From Myxococcales bacterium (lineage in GTDB: Bacteria; Myxococcota_A; UBA9042; UBA3505), in the NCBI GenBank assembly GCA_002728755.1, contig PBVT01000106.1, forward strand, positions 1-51,753: a stretch of 51,753 bases of DNA. Direction: 5' to 3'. A model generated the notes under the pieces. It ran no database searches. It was given only the letters and a program-made list of their open reading frames with translations, and was not told the DNA's origin. The position numbers and the translations under genes are program-made. Of the stretch, positions 32,727 through 44,439 are shown piece by piece; the first letter of the stretch is position 1, and every line of letters starts with the position of its first letter.

Positions 32727-32754
32727 TTGACGGTGGGTTCGGCATGGGTATGAT
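32727..32754 (+). promoter_or_regulatory. Candidate sigma70 promoter for rdgB-rnd
   Basis: TTGACG (32727-32732) and TATGAT (32749-32754) with a 16-base spacer, each 5/6 to consensus, lie 80 bases before the TTG start of rdgB in the 215-base divergent gap 32619-32833. Confidence 0.55.
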
Positions 32755-32833
32755 GCATTCCAGCATTGAATAACCTACGGTTCTAGCTCTCTATTTCGAG
32801 GGTTGAACCGGTTCCGTAAGCCCGAGAATTCCC

Positions 32834-33535
32834 TTGTTGGACCCTATCCTCATATTCACTCAGAACCCAGGAAAGGTTCGAGAATTTCAGGTGGCGCTGG
32901 ATCCCCAGAATAGTTCCGAGTCTGGCTTTCGTTTTCTAGCGCTCGATGAATTAGACACCCGTGTGGAAGCACCGGAAGAGACAGGTCTTACCTTTCTAGA
33001 GAACGCGTGTATCAAAGCAGCGGCCGGAGTTCGTCAGACGGGATATCCGACTCTAGCCGACGATTCTGGGCTAGCGGTGATGGCACTTGATGGGCGCCCT
33101 GGTGTTCGGTCCAGCCGCTTTGCCCTGGATCATGGTTTCACCGTGGAATCCGGTGATACAAATGAAGCCAATAATGCGCTCCTGATCCAACAACTCTCCG
33201 GGAGAGATGACCGAGACGCACAATTCGTATGTGCTCTAGCCCTCGCGCTTCCCTCCCAGACACTGGCCTCCATCTCCCACGAGCCAGCACAAGGCATTGA
33301 AATCATCCAAACTGGAATCGAGCCTGGTTGGTCCGTAGTCGTCGCCCATGGCACCGTGCAAGGAACCATTATGCAAGCTCCTCAGGGACAGCAGGGGTTC
33401 GGCTATGACCCTCTATTCTGGTCAGTAGACCTCGAGAAGTCCTTTGCTGAGGCTACACCTGCAGAAAAACTTCGTGTAAGTCACCGAGGTAGAGCCCTGG
33501 AAAAACTACGTCGGTTTCTCAGGAGACTGAATTGA
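32834..33535 (+). CDS. rdgB: Non-canonical purine NTP pyrophosphatase (ITP/XTP)
   Basis: RdgB/HAM1 hydrolyses ITP, dITP and XTP to monophosphates, keeping deaminated purines out of nucleic acids. The 233-residue protein has FTQNPGKVREFQ at the N-terminus, EETGLTFLENACIKA, the active-site DDSGLAVMALDGRPGV with SSRFA, GFGYDPLFW and EKLRVSHRGRALEKLRRF, all diagnostic. It is longer than E. coli RdgB (197) because of extra segments around residues 108-185. The start is TTG; a second TTG follows immediately, and the ribosome site is weak. Its stop overlaps the rnd start by 3 bases within TTGA. Confidence 0.93.
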   Translation: MLDPILIFTQNPGKVREFQVALDPQNSSESGFRFLALDELDTRVEAPEETGLTFLENACIKAAAGVRQTGYPTLADDSGLAVMALDGRPGVRSSRFALDHGFTVESGDTNEANNALLIQQLSGRDDRDAQFVCALALALPSQTLASISHEPAQGIEIIQTGIEPGWSVVVAHGTVQGTIMQAPQGQQGFGYDPLFWSVDLEKSFAEATPAEKLRVSHRGRALEKLRRFLRRLN

Positions 33536-34767
33536 AAAAGCGACGACAAAAAAATGCGCCTGGTCGCAGTACCCCCACGAAACCGACCGGTCGTATCGTC
33601 AATCATACGCAGCTATGTGCTCTTATAGACACGATCCGGGAACGTAAGATCGTCGCGTTTGATACCGAGTTTCACAGTGACACATTTTATCATCCTCGAC
33701 TCTTCCTCATGCAGGTCGCGATACCAGCGGAGAGCGATGGCGCAGTGGAGACCTATGTGATCGACCCACTGGAGCTTGAAGATCTGTCACCCTTCGCTGA
33801 AGCACTGACGGACCCCTCCATTGAAACCGTTGTCCATGCTGGAACGATCGATGTCGATATCCTCGCCAACAATTTCGGGTACGTTCCGTCCAATATCTTC
33901 GACACGCAGATTGCCGCCGGGTTCATTAGTCAGACATTTCCAATGGGCTTATCCAGGTTGTTGGATTCGGCCCTGGGGATCTCTCTGGGAAAAGGACAAA
34001 CCCTATCCAACTGGTCCAAACGACCATTGAGTGCCAAACAGCTGCACTACGCAATCGAGGATGTTCGGTATCTTATCCGGCTGAAAGACCAGTTGAAGAA
34101 ACGATTGGTTGAATCCGGTCGATATCCCTGGTTTCAGCGAGAAACAGCGAAGAAATACAAAGAGAGTCGTTTTGCGCGTTCGCCAGAGTTGGCCTACCGA
34201 AAGATCTCGGGATGGGGCCGATTACAACCTCATAAACGGTCGTGCTTACGAGAACTCGCTGCGTTCCGAGAGTTAACAGCGTCTGAGCTCGATCGCCCCG
34301 TACGGAGAGTCCTTGACGACCAACTCCTTATGGATCTGGCGAAACAATCACCACGTTCCATCGACGAGCTGAAAGAGCATCGAAGAATCACTTCCAAGCA
34401 TCTCCAAGCCTACGGCGACCAACTGATTCAATGCGTTGAGAGAGGTCATAGCAATCCTATGACCGGAGAAGAATTGGACGGGAGAAGTTCCCTATCCGCG
34501 GCACAGAAGTCACGCCTGACTGCGTTGACAATGATTACTCGTATCGCCTGTGATCAAGCTGGTGTTTCCTTCGACCTTGTCGCTCCCAAAGCTGCACTAA
34601 CGGACGTCGTGTACGCAAATGACGTCAGCTCCTCGACCATTGAGAAACTGTTGGGAGGATGGCGCGGACAGCTTCTGGGAAACACCCTGGCTGGATTTAT
34701 GAACGGAACTGTCGGACTGGCCTATGACCCGAACGACGAAGCCGTAAAGCTCATCAATCTAGACTAG
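33532..34767 (+). CDS. rnd: Ribonuclease D
   Basis: A 411-residue 3'-5' exoribonuclease of the DEDDy group, acting in tRNA 3'-end maturation. Catalytic motifs: Asp44 and Glu46 in AFDTEFH, Asp107 in HAGTIDVDI, and Tyr173 with Asp177 in LHYAIEDVRYL. FYHPRLFLMQVA and LGKGQTLSNWSKRPLSAKQL are strongly RNase D-like. An HRDC-type helical domain follows (RVLDDQLLMDLAKQSP, then a second similar region). The first 25 residues are Lys/Arg/Pro-rich and may contact RNA. The start is TTG overlapping the rdgB stop, so translation is coupled. It converges on rpoC with a shared hairpin between the genes. Confidence 0.92.
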   Translation: MKKRRQKNAPGRSTPTKPTGRIVNHTQLCALIDTIRERKIVAFDTEFHSDTFYHPRLFLMQVAIPAESDGAVETYVIDPLELEDLSPFAEALTDPSIETVVHAGTIDVDILANNFGYVPSNIFDTQIAAGFISQTFPMGLSRLLDSALGISLGKGQTLSNWSKRPLSAKQLHYAIEDVRYLIRLKDQLKKRLVESGRYPWFQRETAKKYKESRFARSPELAYRKISGWGRLQPHKRSCLRELAAFRELTASELDRPVRRVLDDQLLMDLAKQSPRSIDELKEHRRITSKHLQAYGDQLIQCVERGHSNPMTGEELDGRSSLSAAQKSRLTALTMITRIACDQAGVSFDLVAPKAALTDVVYANDVSSSTIEKLLGGWRGQLLGNTLAGFMNGTVGLAYDPNDEAVKLINLD

Positions 34768-34773
34768 AAGATG

Positions 34774-34801
34774 GCAGGCCCATGGCGAAGCCAGGGCCTG
34801 C
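34774..34801. terminator. Hairpin between convergent rnd and rpoC
   Basis: GCAGGCCC (34774-34781) pairs perfectly with GGGCCTGC (34794-34801), and inside it TGGC pairs with GCCA around a GAA loop, giving 12 base pairs with one bulged A. It fills the 46-base gap between two converging stops. No T-tract follows on either strand, so it is either a weak bidirectional terminator or an RNA 3'-end stabiliser. Confidence 0.55.
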
Positions 34802-34813
34802 ACTATCTACCAG

Positions 34814-37800
34814 TTATGCTGTCTCTACGAGATCAATCTCGGGATAGGGATCTTCGATGGACTCGGGTTCTCCGACCACCTCATATCCAATATCCGTGTA
34901 GATCGGATAGCCCGTTCCTGCCGGAATCAATCGACCGACAATCACGTTCTCCTTCAGGCCGTCGAGGTAATCCTTCTTGCCCTGAATCGCGGCCTGCGTA
35001 AGCACCTTGGTGGTCTCCTGGAAGGAGGCCGCCGAGATGAAGCTGTCCGTCGAAAGAGAGGCTTTCGTGATACCCAGAAGCAGAGTGTCCGCACCCGCGG
35101 CCTCTCCACCATCGGCTACAACGCGCGCGTTCTCGGCGTTGAAGGTCCAACGGTCGATCTGGTCACCGTATACGAACGATGTATCACCAACCTCAACGAT
35201 ACGAACCCAACGAAGCATCTGACGTACGATAATCTCGATGTGCTTATCGTGAATACGTACACCCTGCAGACGATAGACTTCCTGAATTTCGTCTACGAGA
35301 TACCGGGCCACTTCTTTCTCACCCTTCACGCTCAAAATGTCGTGAGGATTGAGGGAACCGTCCATCAGCGGATCACCCGCCTTCACATATTCACCTTCTT
35401 GAAGAATGACGTGCTTACCCTTGGCGATGGCGTAATCGGTGTGATTTCCGACCTCGGGAACAATCCGTACAATTCGTTTACCCTTGGCGATACCAGCGAA
35501 TTCTACGCGACCATCAATACTTGTGATCAAGGCGTGATCTTTCGGCTTCCGTGCTTCGAACAGCTCGGCTACGCGCGGAAGACCACCCGTGATATCCTTG
35601 GTCTTAACGGTTTCACGTGGAATCTTAGCGAGAACATCACCAGGGCGAACACCTTCATCGGCCTTGAACAGCTCGGTATCGATATTCGAATTGACCGGCA
35701 ACGTGTAAGAGACCGGCACACCTGATTCGCTGTGCTTCACGGGCTTACCGCGCTCATCTACGATCGCGATGCGTGGACGAAGGCTTGGATCCTTGGTCTC
35801 AATTACGACCTTTCGAGATAGACCCGTGGACTCATCCACCTGTTCCACAAATGTACTGCCCTCAATGAAGTCCTCGAACTTCGCGAAACCAGCGACCTCT
35901 GTAAGAATCGGAGTGGCCCATGGATCCCATTCGGCAATCTCCTGGCCCTTGGAGACAGTGTCCCCATCGTTGACACGAAGAGTAGCACCGTACACCAATG
36001 GCAGACGCTCCTTCTCACGGCCAGACTCATCGATAACGGCAACTTCACCGTTACGATTTGTAACTACCTGTACCTGAGTCGTCTTGCCATCCGCTCCGAC
36101 CGCATCACAAGATACGGTACGAAGATTACGGTAGACAAGAGTACCCTCGAATCGAACCTCAAGGCTCGAACGCTCGACCGAACCGGCTGCAGTACCACCA
36201 ATGTGGAAGGTACGCATTGTAAGCTGTGTTCCTGGCTCACCAATGGATTGGGCGGCAATGATACCAACCGCTTCGCCGATATCCACGAGACGTCCACGGG
36301 CCAGGTCACGGCCGTAACACAATACGCAACAACCGTTACGTGTCCGACAGGTCAACGGCGAACGAACCATAACCTCATCGATACCGGCATTGTCGAGACG
36401 ATCAACAGCCGCTTCGTCGATCTCCTGGTCCGCTTCCACGATGACTTCACCCGTATAGGGATCAAGAATGTCATCCAGGGCAACACGGCCAAGAACACGA
36501 TGCTTGAAATGCTCGATGATTTCGCCACCTTCGATCAGGCTTGAACAGGCCAGACCGTCGAGTGTTCCACAATCGAACTCACGCACGACAACATCTTGTG
36601 CAACATCAACCAGACGTCGCGTAAGATACCCGGAGTTCGCGGTCTTAAGAGCGGTATCCGCAAGACCCTTACGGGCACCATGAGTCGAGATGAAGTATTG
36701 GAGAACCGTCAGTCCCTCACGGAAGTTTTCGGTAATCGGTGTCTCAATAATCTCACCGGACGGTTTCGCCATCAGACCACGCATAGCTGCGAGCTGACGT
36801 ACCTGCTCACGACTACCACGAGCACCGGAATCGACCATGATGTAAATCGGATTAAAGGATCCGTCTGAGCTCTCACCACTTTCCAAATCTGGATCAGCAG
36901 CGATTTTCGCCATCATCTCATCGGCTACGCCATTGCTGGCCTTGGTCCAGATGTCGATGACCTTATTATACCGCTCACCTTCGGTGATCAGACCTTCTTC
37001 GTGCTCCATATGGACCGTACGGACCTCAGCGCGAGCCCCTGCCAGGATCTCCTCTTTTTCCTTCGGAATGATGAGGTCCTTAATACCAATGGAGATACCG
37101 GCACGCGTCGCATTCTCATATCCCCAGGTACGCAGTGCGTCTGCCAAAAGAATGGTCTTCTTACTTCCACAGCGGCGGAACGTCGTGTCGATAAGTCCAT
37201 TCAGGGATTTCTTATCGAGAACTTTATTGTAGTCACTGAACGGAATCTCTTCTGGAATAATCTCGCTCAAGAGAATACGTCCCGCTACGGTATCAACACT
37301 CTCGCCATCAAGGCGACACTTGATCTTCGCCTGTAGATGAAGCTTGCCAGCATCAAAGGCTGCACGAACTTCTTCGGGACCGGTGAAAGAACTACCGCTA
37401 CCCAGAACACCATTGCGGCCACGCGTCATATAGTACAGACCGAGAACGATATCCTGTGTGGGAACGATGATCGGTTTACCATGAGCAGGCGACTGAATGT
37501 TGTTCGTGCTCATAAGAAGCACGCGGGCCTCCATCTGTGCTTCTACAGACAAAGGCGCATGTACAGCCATCTGATCGCCGTCGAAGTCAGCATTGAAAGC
37601 CACACAAACGAGTGGGTGCAATCGGATCGCCTTATCTTCGGTAAGAATTGGTTCGAAGGCCTGGATACCGAGACGATGCAGAGTCGGGGCACGATTCAGC
37701 ATAACCGGATGTTCGCGAACCACATCTTCGAGAATGTCCCAGATCTCCGGGGCACCTTCTTCAACGAGCTTCTTCGCTCCCTTGATGGTGGTCGTATAAC

Positions 37801-38968
37801 CGCGCTTTTCCAGCTGGTTGTAGATAAAGGGCTTGAACAGTTCCAGAGCCATCTTCTTCGGCAGACCACATTCGTGCAGGCGCAAGTTAGGTCCTACAAC
37901 GATCACGGAACGGCCCGAATAGTCTACGCGTTTACCCAGAAGGTTCTGACGGAAACGTCCTTGCTTTCCTTTGAGGCTATCAGAGAGAGATTTGAGAGGA
38001 CGCTTGTTGGGACCCGTGATGGTCTTTCCACGACGGCCATTATCAAATAGAGCGTCTACAGCTTCCTGAAGCATACGCTTCTCATTACGAATAATGATTT
38101 CCGGCGCATTGAGCTCCTGAAGTCGCTTCAGGCGATTATTACGATTGATTACACGACGATAGAGGTCGTTGAGATCACTTGTAGCAAATCGGCCACCGTC
38201 CAGTGGTACGAGTGGACGAAGATCGGGAGGCAATACCGGGACCACCTCAAGGATCATCCACTCCGGCTGGTTGCCGGATTCGATAAACGCTTCGACTACC
38301 TTCAAGCGCTTAGCATACTTCTTACGCTTAGCCTCACTCTTCGTTGACCGCATCTCGGCACGAAGTTCTGTAGCCAACTCCTCACATTCTACGTCTTCGA
38401 GAAGACGACGAATCGCCTCTGCGCCCATGCCCACCTCAAAGGTGTCATAGCCGTGTTCTTCACAGAGTTCATCGTAGCGATCTTCATTAAGAATCTCGCC
38501 CTTCTCCACTGGGACATCACCGGGATCGAGCACGATGTACGATACGCAGTAGAGTACTCGTTCCAGATCTTTCAGCGTAATATCGAGCAGGTTACCAATC
38601 CGGGAGGGAAGGCTCTTAAGGAACCAGATATGCGCAACGGGTGCCGCGAGATTGATATGGCCCATACGCTCTCGGCGCACCTTGGACTGGATAACCTCCA
38701 CACCACACTTCTCACAGACGATGCCACGATGCTTCATTCGCTTGTATTTACCGCAAATGCATTCGTAGTCTTTGACTGGGCCGAAGATCCGAGCACAGAA
38801 CAAACCGTCCCGCTCTGGCTTGAACGTACGATAATTGATCGTCTCCGGCTTCTTCACTTCACCGCGAGACCATTTACGAATCTGCTCAGGAGAGGCAATA
38901 CCAAGACGGATGGACTTGATCGTGGATGGGTCTTTCGGCTTATCAATGTAGCTGTACATATTTTTCAA
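34814..38968 (-). CDS. rpoC: DNA-directed RNA polymerase beta-prime subunit
   Basis: A 1384-residue catalytic subunit of RNA polymerase. The N-terminal zinc ribbon has Cys70, Cys72, Cys85 and Cys88 ([19 protein letters not shown]). The active centre [12 protein letters not shown] lies near residue 460. The second zinc site uses cysteines of the [20 protein letters not shown] region, and the bridge-helix and trigger-loop regions follow. The start is TTG: GAGGAA stands 8 bases before it, while the ATG three codons on is too far from that site. It is the last gene of the large expression operon, 62 bases after rpoB. Confidence 0.98.
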   Translation of the reverse strand: MKNMYSYIDKPKDPSTIKSIRLGIASPEQIRKWSRGEVKKPETINYRTFKPERDGLFCARIFGPVKDYECICGKYKRMKHRGIVCEKCGVEVIQSKVRRERMGHINLAAPVAHIWFLKSLPSRIGNLLDITLKDLERVLYCVSYIVLDPGDVPVEKGEILNEDRYDELCEEHGYDTFEVGMGAEAIRRLLEDVECEELATELRAEMRSTKSEAKRKKYAKRLKVVEAFIESGNQPEWMILEVVPVLPPDLRPLVPLDGGRFATSDLNDLYRRVINRNNRLKRLQELNAPEIIIRNEKRMLQEAVDALFDNGRRGKTITGPNKRPLKSLSDSLKGKQGRFRQNLLGKRVDYSGRSVIVVGPNLRLHECGLPKKMALELFKPFIYNQLEKRGYTTTIKGAKKLVEEGAPEIWDILEDVVREHPVMLNRAPTLHRLGIQAFEPILTEDKAIRLHPLVCVAFNADFDGDQMAVHAPLSVEAQMEARVLLMSTNNIQSPAHGKPIIVPTQDIVLGLYYMTRGRNGVLGSGSSFTGPEEVRAAFDAGKLHLQAKIKCRLDGESVDTVAGRILLSEIIPEEIPFSDYNKVLDKKSLNGLIDTTFRRCGSKKTILLADALRTWGYENATRAGISIGIKDLIIPKEKEEILAGARAEVRTVHMEHEEGLITEGERYNKVIDIWTKASNGVADEMMAKIAADPDLESGESSDGSFNPIYIMVDSGARGSREQVRQLAAMRGLMAKPSGEIIETPITENFREGLTVLQYFISTHGARKGLADTALKTANSGYLTRRLVDVAQDVVVREFDCGTLDGLACSSLIEGGEIIEHFKHRVLGRVALDDILDPYTGEVIVEADQEIDEAAVDRLDNAGIDEVMVRSPLTCRTRNGCCVLCYGRDLARGRLVDIGEAVGIIAAQSIGEPGTQLTMRTFHIGGTAAGSVERSSLEVRFEGTLVYRNLRTVSCDAVGADGKTTQVQVVTNRNGEVAVIDESGREKERLPLVYGATLRVNDGDTVSKGQEIAEWDPWATPILTEVAGFAKFEDFIEGSTFVEQVDESTGLSRKVVIETKDPSLRPRIAIVDERGKPVKHSESGVPVSYTLPVNSNIDTELFKADEGVRPGDVLAKIPRETVKTKDITGGLPRVAELFEARKPKDHALITSIDGRVEFAGIAKGKRIVRIVPEVGNHTDYAIAKGKHVILQEGEYVKAGDPLMDGSLNPHDILSVKGEKEVARYLVDEIQEVYRLQGVRIHDKHIEIIVRQMLRWVRIVEVGDTSFVYGDQIDRWTFNAENARVVADGGEAAGADTLLLGITKASLSTDSFISAASFQETTKVLTQAAIQGKKDYLDGLKENVIVGRLIPAGTGYPIYTDIGYEVVGEPESIEDPYPEIDLVETA

Positions 38969-39030
38969 GGTTTCGTTCCTCGAGAGTTTGGTAGTCCCAG
39001 AATTACTCTACGTTCGTCACTAAATGGCCA

Positions 39031-42000
39031 TCACGCCGTGTCTTCCATCGTCACATCCAGGCCCAGGGCTTTAAGCTCCTGAACAAGCACCTGGAACGAC
39101 TCCGGAAGGCCAGCCTGGAGAGTATGATCTCCCTTCACGATTGCTTCATACATCCGTGTTCGACCGGCAACATCGTCACTCTTGACCGTCAGGAATTCCT
39201 GTAGTGCATGTGCTGCACCGTAGGCTTCCATAGCCCAGACCTCCATCTCACCAAGACGCTGACCACCAAATTGAGCCTTTCCGCCCAATGGTTGTTGCGT
39301 AACCAGCGAGTATGGACCGGTAGAACGCGCGTGAAGTTTTTCATCCACGAGATGGTGAAGCTTCAACATATACATAATGCCGACCGTCACTTTCTCGCCG
39401 AACTCTTCACCTGTCCGCCCGTCGATAAGAGTCATCTGACCGGTCTCTGGAAGATCCGCGAGAGCAAGATATTGGTCGATCTCCTCTTCCGTCGCACCAT
39501 CGAATACCGGCGTAGCGAAATGCACACCCTTCGAACAGTCCTTGATTACGGTAAGAAGTTGCTCATCATCAAGCTCGTCAAGCATCTTAGTCATCGTGTC
39601 ACTAGTGAACACGCTCTTCAGCTGCTTACGAATGGCTTCGGTTCCATAGTTCTCTTCCCAAAGCTGTGCGATCCGAGAACCCAGGCCTCTGGCCGCAAGT
39701 CCAAGGTGGACTTCCAGCACCTGTCCAACGTTCATTCGACTCGGAACACCCAATGGGTTGAGAACTATATCGACGGGGCGGCCGTCAGGCATATACGGCA
39801 TATCTTCCGCAGGAAGAATCCGAGAGACAACACCCTTATTTCCGTGTCGTCCAGCCATCTTGTCGCCAACCGCGATCTTACGCTTGATTGCCACGTAGAC
39901 CTTCACCTTCTTAATAACGCCTGGCGGTAGATCATCACCCTTGCGAAGTCGCTCGACCCGATCGTTGAAGATGGTCTCAATGAATTGAACCTTATCTTCC
40001 AACTGGGCCAGGATATTTCGTACGTTTTCACGCGCGACCTCGCCATTTTCGGTGTCAATGCTGGCCCAATACTTGGTCGGAATATCATTGAGAGAATCCG
40101 CTTCAAGCACCGTCCCCTTCTTGAGGATCTTCTTACCGGCGTCGTTGACCAACGGTGATTTCAGCTTCCGACCTTGCAGAAGGCGTTTTACTGCCTGCAA
40201 CGCGGACAGCCGGATGATCCGGATTTCGTCTTCCTTATCCTTCTCAAGACGATCCAGCTCATGCTGTTCAAGCTCAAGTGTACGCTCGTCCTTTTCGACA
40301 CCCTTACGCGCAAAGACCTTAGCAGAAATAACCGTACCTACGACGCCCTGAGGCACTCGCAGAGAGGTATCTTTCACATCCGAAGCCTTCTCACCGAAGA
40401 TGGCGCGAAGTAACTTCTCTTCTGGGCTAAGCTGTGTCTCGCCCTTGGGAGTCACTTTACCGACGAGAATATCGCCACCCTTAACCTCTGCACCAATGCG
40501 GATAATTCCGGACGAGTCCAGATTGGCCAGGAGATCTTCGGAGACGTTGGGGATATCCCGCGTAATCTCTTCTTTTCCCAGCTTCGTGTCTCGGGCATCA
40601 CTCTCAAATTCTTCAATGTGGATACTCGTGAAAACATCCTCTTTGACCGTACGCTCGGAAAGAAGGATGGAATCCTCGAAGTTGTAACCACCCCACGGCA
40701 TGAAGGCCACCATAACGTTGGCACCAAGCGCGAGCTCACCGCAGTCCGTCGAAGCACCATCAGCAATAACATCGCCCGTCTGAACCCGATCGCCAGGAAC
40801 AACGATAGGACGTTGGTTGAGAGCCGTGTTCTGGTTACTACGACGATACCGAATCAGATTGTAGATATCGGGCAAAGCTGCCACTTCACCTTCACGACTG
40901 GGGTCGCGACGTACAACGATACGTTGTGAATCGACAGATTCAACCTCACCATCATGAAGTGCGACCACCGAAGCACCCGAGTCACGCGCAACAGCGCGTT
41001 CCAGAACGGTACCAACCAACGGGGCATCTGGGCATAAGAGAGGTACAGCCTGGCGCTGCATATTGGAACCCATCAATGCACGATTTGCATCGTCGTGCTC
41101 AAGGAAGGGAATCAATGCCGCCGATACCGAAACCAACTGATTTGGAGATACATCCATCAGCGTGATTTCCGAAGGCCGGAAAAGAGCCAGGTCGCCATTG
41201 CAGCGAGCCGCAACGAGGTCTTCAGTAAGTTTTCCCTTACCATCAACCGATGTCGTCGCCTGCGCTACAACATGGTCGACCTCTTCGAGAGCACTTAACC
41301 AACGGGTTTCGTCTATAAGTTTCCCGTCCTCGACAACTCGGTAGGGAGTCTCAATGAAGCCCAATGGATTAACTCGCGCAAACGTAGCCAACGAGGAAAT
41401 CAAACCGATATTCGGACCTTCTGGAGTCTCGATAGGACAAATACGGCCATAGTGTGTCGGATGGACATCACGAACCTCGAAGCCCGCACGCTCGCGAGTA
41501 AGACCACCCTGCCCAAGGGCCGAAAGACGACGCTTATGGGTGATTTCACTAAGTGGGTTGGTCTGATCCATGAACTGGCTCAACTGGCTAGAACCAAAAT
41601 ACTCACGGACCACAGCGGTTACCGGTTTCGCATTTACGATGTCACCAGGCATCAGCATGTCGATTTCCTGGGACAAGGACATCTTCTCGCGAATCGCCCG
41701 CTCCATTCGTACCAGACCGATTCGATACTGGTTCTCCAGTAGCTCACCAACGGCACGAATACGACGGTTTCCGAGATGATCGATGTCGTCGACATTACCT
41801 TTGCCGTTCTTCAGATCGACAAGGTAACGAACAACTTCAAGGATGTCCGAGACGGTCAAAACCGTATTGGTTACAGGCTCATCCAACTTGAACTTGTAGT
41901 TCAGTTTCACGCGACCCACCGTAGACAGATCGTAGCGTGAAGCATCGAAGAACAGGTTGTTCAGGTACTTCCGCGCATGCTCTGGATTACTGGGTTCGCC

Positions 42001-43143
42001 TGGACGAAGTCGACGATAGATCTCAAGGACAGCCTCATCCGCACTGTCGACTTTATCAACTTTGAGGGTATCCCGGATATACGGGCCCGCCTTCTGATTA
42101 TCGATGTAGAGAACGTCAAACTCGAGAATGCCACGGGACTGGAGTTCCTCGAGGGACTCTTCCGTAACGAGTTCATTGCATTCCGCGATCACCTCGCCAG
42201 TGTCGAGATCAACAATATCTCTGGCGAAGACCTTCGCTATCAGCTCTTCTACGGGCACAGGAATTGAATTCAACCCCATGCTCTGTAGTCGTTTAATACT
42301 TCCTTTGGTGAACTTCTTTCCTGCCTTAACGACAACTTTCCCTGTTTCGGGATCCTTCAGGTCTTCTGGAACCCGTTGTCCCTGGACGAGGGCGGGATCC
42401 AACTCCCGATGCCAGGCTCCACCTGGGCTCAGGAAAACCTTCTCGGTTTTGTAGAAGAAGTCCAAAAGCTCTTCGGTACTGAAACCGAGAGCCTTCAAAA
42501 GCACGGTCGCCGGCATCTTCCGACGGCGATCAATACGCACATACAGAAGATCCTTATGATCGAACTCGAAATCGAGCCAGGAACCTCTGTAGGGAATCAC
42601 ACGAGCACTGTAGAGCAATTTACCGCTGGAGTGGGTCTTTCCTTTATCGTGTCCGAAAAAGGCCCCCGGAGAACGGTGTAACTGACTGACCACAACACGT
42701 TCCGTTCCATTAACGATGAACGTACCTTTGTCCGTCATCAGCGGGATCTCACCGAAATATACATCGTTCTGCTTGATATCTCGGATCGAACGTTCGTTCG
42801 TTTCCTCGTCGATATCGTATACCTCTAGGCGGAACTCTACTCGCATCAAAGCAGAATAGTTCATCCCTCGTTCACGGCATTCTTCAACCGTATACTGAGG
42901 TCGATTCAACTCATACGACACGAAGGACAGCGAAGCCGTCTCATTGAAATCTTTAATAGGGAAAACGCTATTAAAGATACGTTGAAGACCCACGTCGTTA
43001 CGTTGGTCAGGATCAACATCTTTCTGGAGGAAGTTCGAATAAGACTGGCGTTGGATCTCAATCAAGTTGGGAACAGCTACAGCACTTTGAAACTTGCCGA
43101 AGCTATGACGTAAGCGGAGATCCTTTCGGGTCAGTGCGACCAT
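39031..43143 (-). CDS. rpoB: DNA-directed RNA polymerase beta subunit
   Basis: A 1370-residue core subunit close in length to E. coli RpoB (1342). The rifampicin-pocket segment reads [18 protein letters not shown] followed by HKRRLSALG, a fully standard susceptible-type sequence at the usual positions. [17 protein letters not shown] and [23 protein letters not shown] are also conserved landmarks. ATG 43143 is preceded by AGGAAGG at good distance. A stable hairpin lies between rplL and this gene, as in E. coli, where transcription is partly attenuated and the RNA is cleaved. Confidence 0.98.
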   Translation of the reverse strand: MVALTRKDLRLRHSFGKFQSAVAVPNLIEIQRQSYSNFLQKDVDPDQRNDVGLQRIFNSVFPIKDFNETASLSFVSYELNRPQYTVEECRERGMNYSALMRVEFRLEVYDIDEETNERSIRDIKQNDVYFGEIPLMTDKGTFIVNGTERVVVSQLHRSPGAFFGHDKGKTHSSGKLLYSARVIPYRGSWLDFEFDHKDLLYVRIDRRRKMPATVLLKALGFSTEELLDFFYKTEKVFLSPGGAWHRELDPALVQGQRVPEDLKDPETGKVVVKAGKKFTKGSIKRLQSMGLNSIPVPVEELIAKVFARDIVDLDTGEVIAECNELVTEESLEELQSRGILEFDVLYIDNQKAGPYIRDTLKVDKVDSADEAVLEIYRRLRPGEPSNPEHARKYLNNLFFDASRYDLSTVGRVKLNYKFKLDEPVTNTVLTVSDILEVVRYLVDLKNGKGNVDDIDHLGNRRIRAVGELLENQYRIGLVRMERAIREKMSLSQEIDMLMPGDIVNAKPVTAVVREYFGSSQLSQFMDQTNPLSEITHKRRLSALGQGGLTRERAGFEVRDVHPTHYGRICPIETPEGPNIGLISSLATFARVNPLGFIETPYRVVEDGKLIDETRWLSALEEVDHVVAQATTSVDGKGKLTEDLVAARCNGDLALFRPSEITLMDVSPNQLVSVSAALIPFLEHDDANRALMGSNMQRQAVPLLCPDAPLVGTVLERAVARDSGASVVALHDGEVESVDSQRIVVRRDPSREGEVAALPDIYNLIRYRRSNQNTALNQRPIVVPGDRVQTGDVIADGASTDCGELALGANVMVAFMPWGGYNFEDSILLSERTVKEDVFTSIHIEEFESDARDTKLGKEEITRDIPNVSEDLLANLDSSGIIRIGAEVKGGDILVGKVTPKGETQLSPEEKLLRAIFGEKASDVKDTSLRVPQGVVGTVISAKVFARKGVEKDERTLELEQHELDRLEKDKEDEIRIIRLSALQAVKRLLQGRKLKSPLVNDAGKKILKKGTVLEADSLNDIPTKYWASIDTENGEVARENVRNILAQLEDKVQFIETIFNDRVERLRKGDDLPPGVIKKVKVYVAIKRKIAVGDKMAGRHGNKGVVSRILPAEDMPYMPDGRPVDIVLNPLGVPSRMNVGQVLEVHLGLAARGLGSRIAQLWEENYGTEAIRKQLKSVFTSDTMTKMLDELDDEQLLTVIKDCSKGVHFATPVFDGATEEEIDQYLALADLPETGQMTLIDGRTGEEFGEKVTVGIMYMLKLHHLVDEKLHARSTGPYSLVTQQPLGGKAQFGGQRLGEMEVWAMEAYGAAHALQEFLTVKSDDVAGRTRMYEAIVKGDHTLQAGLPESFQVLVQELKALGLDVTMEDTA

Positions 43144-43216
43144 GTGACAACCTTCCTTTCAATTGGCCTGGTATGACCAATGTCGTTGGAAATTCTATGG
43201 GATCGCACAGAAGCTA

Positions 43217-43244
43217 CACCCGCGGGCCTTCCGGCCCGGGGGTG
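43217..43244 (-). terminator. Strong hairpin between rplL and rpoB (attenuator or processing site)
   Basis: On the minus strand two 12-base arms (43233-43244 and 43217-43228) pair with only one C-C mismatch around a GGAA tetraloop, a very GC-rich stem. No U-tract follows, so full termination is unlikely. In E. coli the same gap carries a partial attenuator and an RNase III site that lower rpoBC output relative to ribosomal proteins; the same use is inferred here. Confidence 0.6.
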
Positions 43245-43278
43245 AGCACTGTGCTTCGATACAGGCCTCTGCGAAGAT

Positions 43279-43665
43279 CTACTTGATCTCGACAGACGCA
43301 CCAACAGCTTCCAAGGCCTCTTTGACCTTCTCGGCTTCTTCTTTGGACACAGCTTCCTTGATTGCTTTCGGAGCGCTGTCCACAAGGTCTTTCGCTTCTT
43401 TCAGACCGAGGTCTGTGAATCCACGAACCTCTTTAATGACCTTGATCTTCTGGTCGCCAGCGGCGGTAAGAACAACGTCAAACTCGGTCTGCTCAGCAGC
43501 AGCACCAGCGTCACCACCGGCACCTGGCATCATAGCCATAGCAGCTACGGGTGCAGCCGCGGACACGCCCCAAAGCTCTTCAAGCTCGGATACGAGCTCG
43601 GAAAGCTCAAGAACGGTCTGCTGCGAAAGCCAATCTTTTACTGTTTCTCTTGTCATTTCAGCCAT
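43279..43665 (-). CDS. rplL: 50S ribosomal protein L7/L12
   Basis: A 128-residue stalk protein that recruits translation GTPases. The N-terminal dimerisation helix region ([20 protein letters not shown]), the Ala/Gly-rich hinge (residues about 38-58, including [10 protein letters not shown]), and the globular C-terminal domain with [20 protein letters not shown] and [19 protein letters not shown] are all standard. Four copies bind L10, encoded just upstream. GGGAGA lies before the ATG. The next gene is rpoB after a 135-base gap with a hairpin. Confidence 0.97.
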   Translation of the reverse strand: MAEMTRETVKDWLSQQTVLELSELVSELEELWGVSAAAPVAAMAMMPGAGGDAGAAAEQTEFDVVLTAAGDQKIKVIKEVRGFTDLGLKEAKDLVDSAPKAIKEAVSKEEAEKVKEALEAVGASVEIK

Positions 43666-43739
43666 TTTTAATTCTCCCTGGATACTTTGATTCTAAGTAA
43701 TCGTTCCAGCAATTTGTGTGATTACAGTGTGTCTACGAC

Positions 43740-44264
43740 TTAAGATGCTTCTTCCAACTCGCGTTGGCGTGCAGCCAGAACCCCAACAAGTTCCCGGCCG
43801 GGTGCTTCGAGCACACCAAGGAACTTCTGTGGTACAGACTGTAGAAGACCCAGGAACTGAGCACGAAGCACGTCCATACTGGGCAGTTCTGCCAACGTTT
43901 CGATGTCCGAAGCCGACAGTGCTTTGCCATCTAAAACAGCTTGCTCCAAAGTGAAGCACTCTGCGTCCTTAGCAAACTCTGTCAAAACCTTTGCGGTAGC
44001 AACCGGATCTTCACTGGAAAAGGCCAGGGCTATAGGGCCCTTCAGGTCTTCTACCAACGATTCGTATTGCGTTCCCTCTACGGCCAACCGCAACAAAGTG
44101 TTTTTAACCACTTTGTATCCGGTGCCCGAATTTCTGAGGTTCGCCCGCAAGGCGGTCATAGACGACACGTCCAACCCCGTAAAACGGGTTCGGAGCACAA
44201 ATTGCGAGTCAAGCAGTTGCTCTTTGAGCCCTGCGATATACTCTTGCTTTGTTTCGCGTCTCAA
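43740..44264 (-). CDS. rplJ: 50S ribosomal protein L10
   Basis: A 174-residue stalk base protein that binds 23S rRNA and carries the L7/L12 dimers. Recognisable are LRTRFTGLDVSSMTALRANLR, GTGYKVVKNTLLRLAVEGT and the region KGPIALAFSSEDPVATAKVL. The start is TTG, with a near-perfect AAAGGAGG site 5 bases away, so translation should still be efficient. A 175-base leader precedes it, where L10-L12 autoregulation is expected. The C-terminal helix that binds L12 ends RQRELEEAS. Confidence 0.96.
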   Translation of the reverse strand: MRRETKQEYIAGLKEQLLDSQFVLRTRFTGLDVSSMTALRANLRNSGTGYKVVKNTLLRLAVEGTQYESLVEDLKGPIALAFSSEDPVATAKVLTEFAKDAECFTLEQAVLDGKALSASDIETLAELPSMDVLRAQFLGLLQSVPQKFLGVLEAPGRELVGVLAARQRELEEAS

Positions 44265-44439
44265 ATGGACCTCCTTTTAAGGTCTTATTGCCGCTTGGGG
44301 GGATTCCACTGAATCAGGGAGTGTGAAAGCCGGGTGGGCTCGAACACGCCTCCGCGGGACTTACTTGCAAATGCAATACCTGCTTCTCAGACGATCGAAT
44401 CCCGGCGCGACATCGAACTTAACGCTTAAAAAAAAAACC
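44265..44439 (-). promoter_or_regulatory. rplJ leader, candidate L10 autoregulatory RNA
   Basis: A 175-base untranslated gap between rplA and rplJ. It starts with a run of ten Us directly after the rplA stop, then holds several GC-rich complementary segments (GCGCCGGGATTCG; GTCCCGCGGAGGCGTGTTCG; GCCCACCCGGC) and the phrase TATTGCATTTGCAAGTAAG. This position carries the L10 leader in most bacteria, where the L10-L12 complex represses translation. The structure was not computed, so the specific motif is inferred from position. Confidence 0.5.

Noticed and set aside
37337-38050. 237-codon plus-strand frame opposite rpoC
   Set aside because: Antisense shadow of rpoC with no supporting signal.
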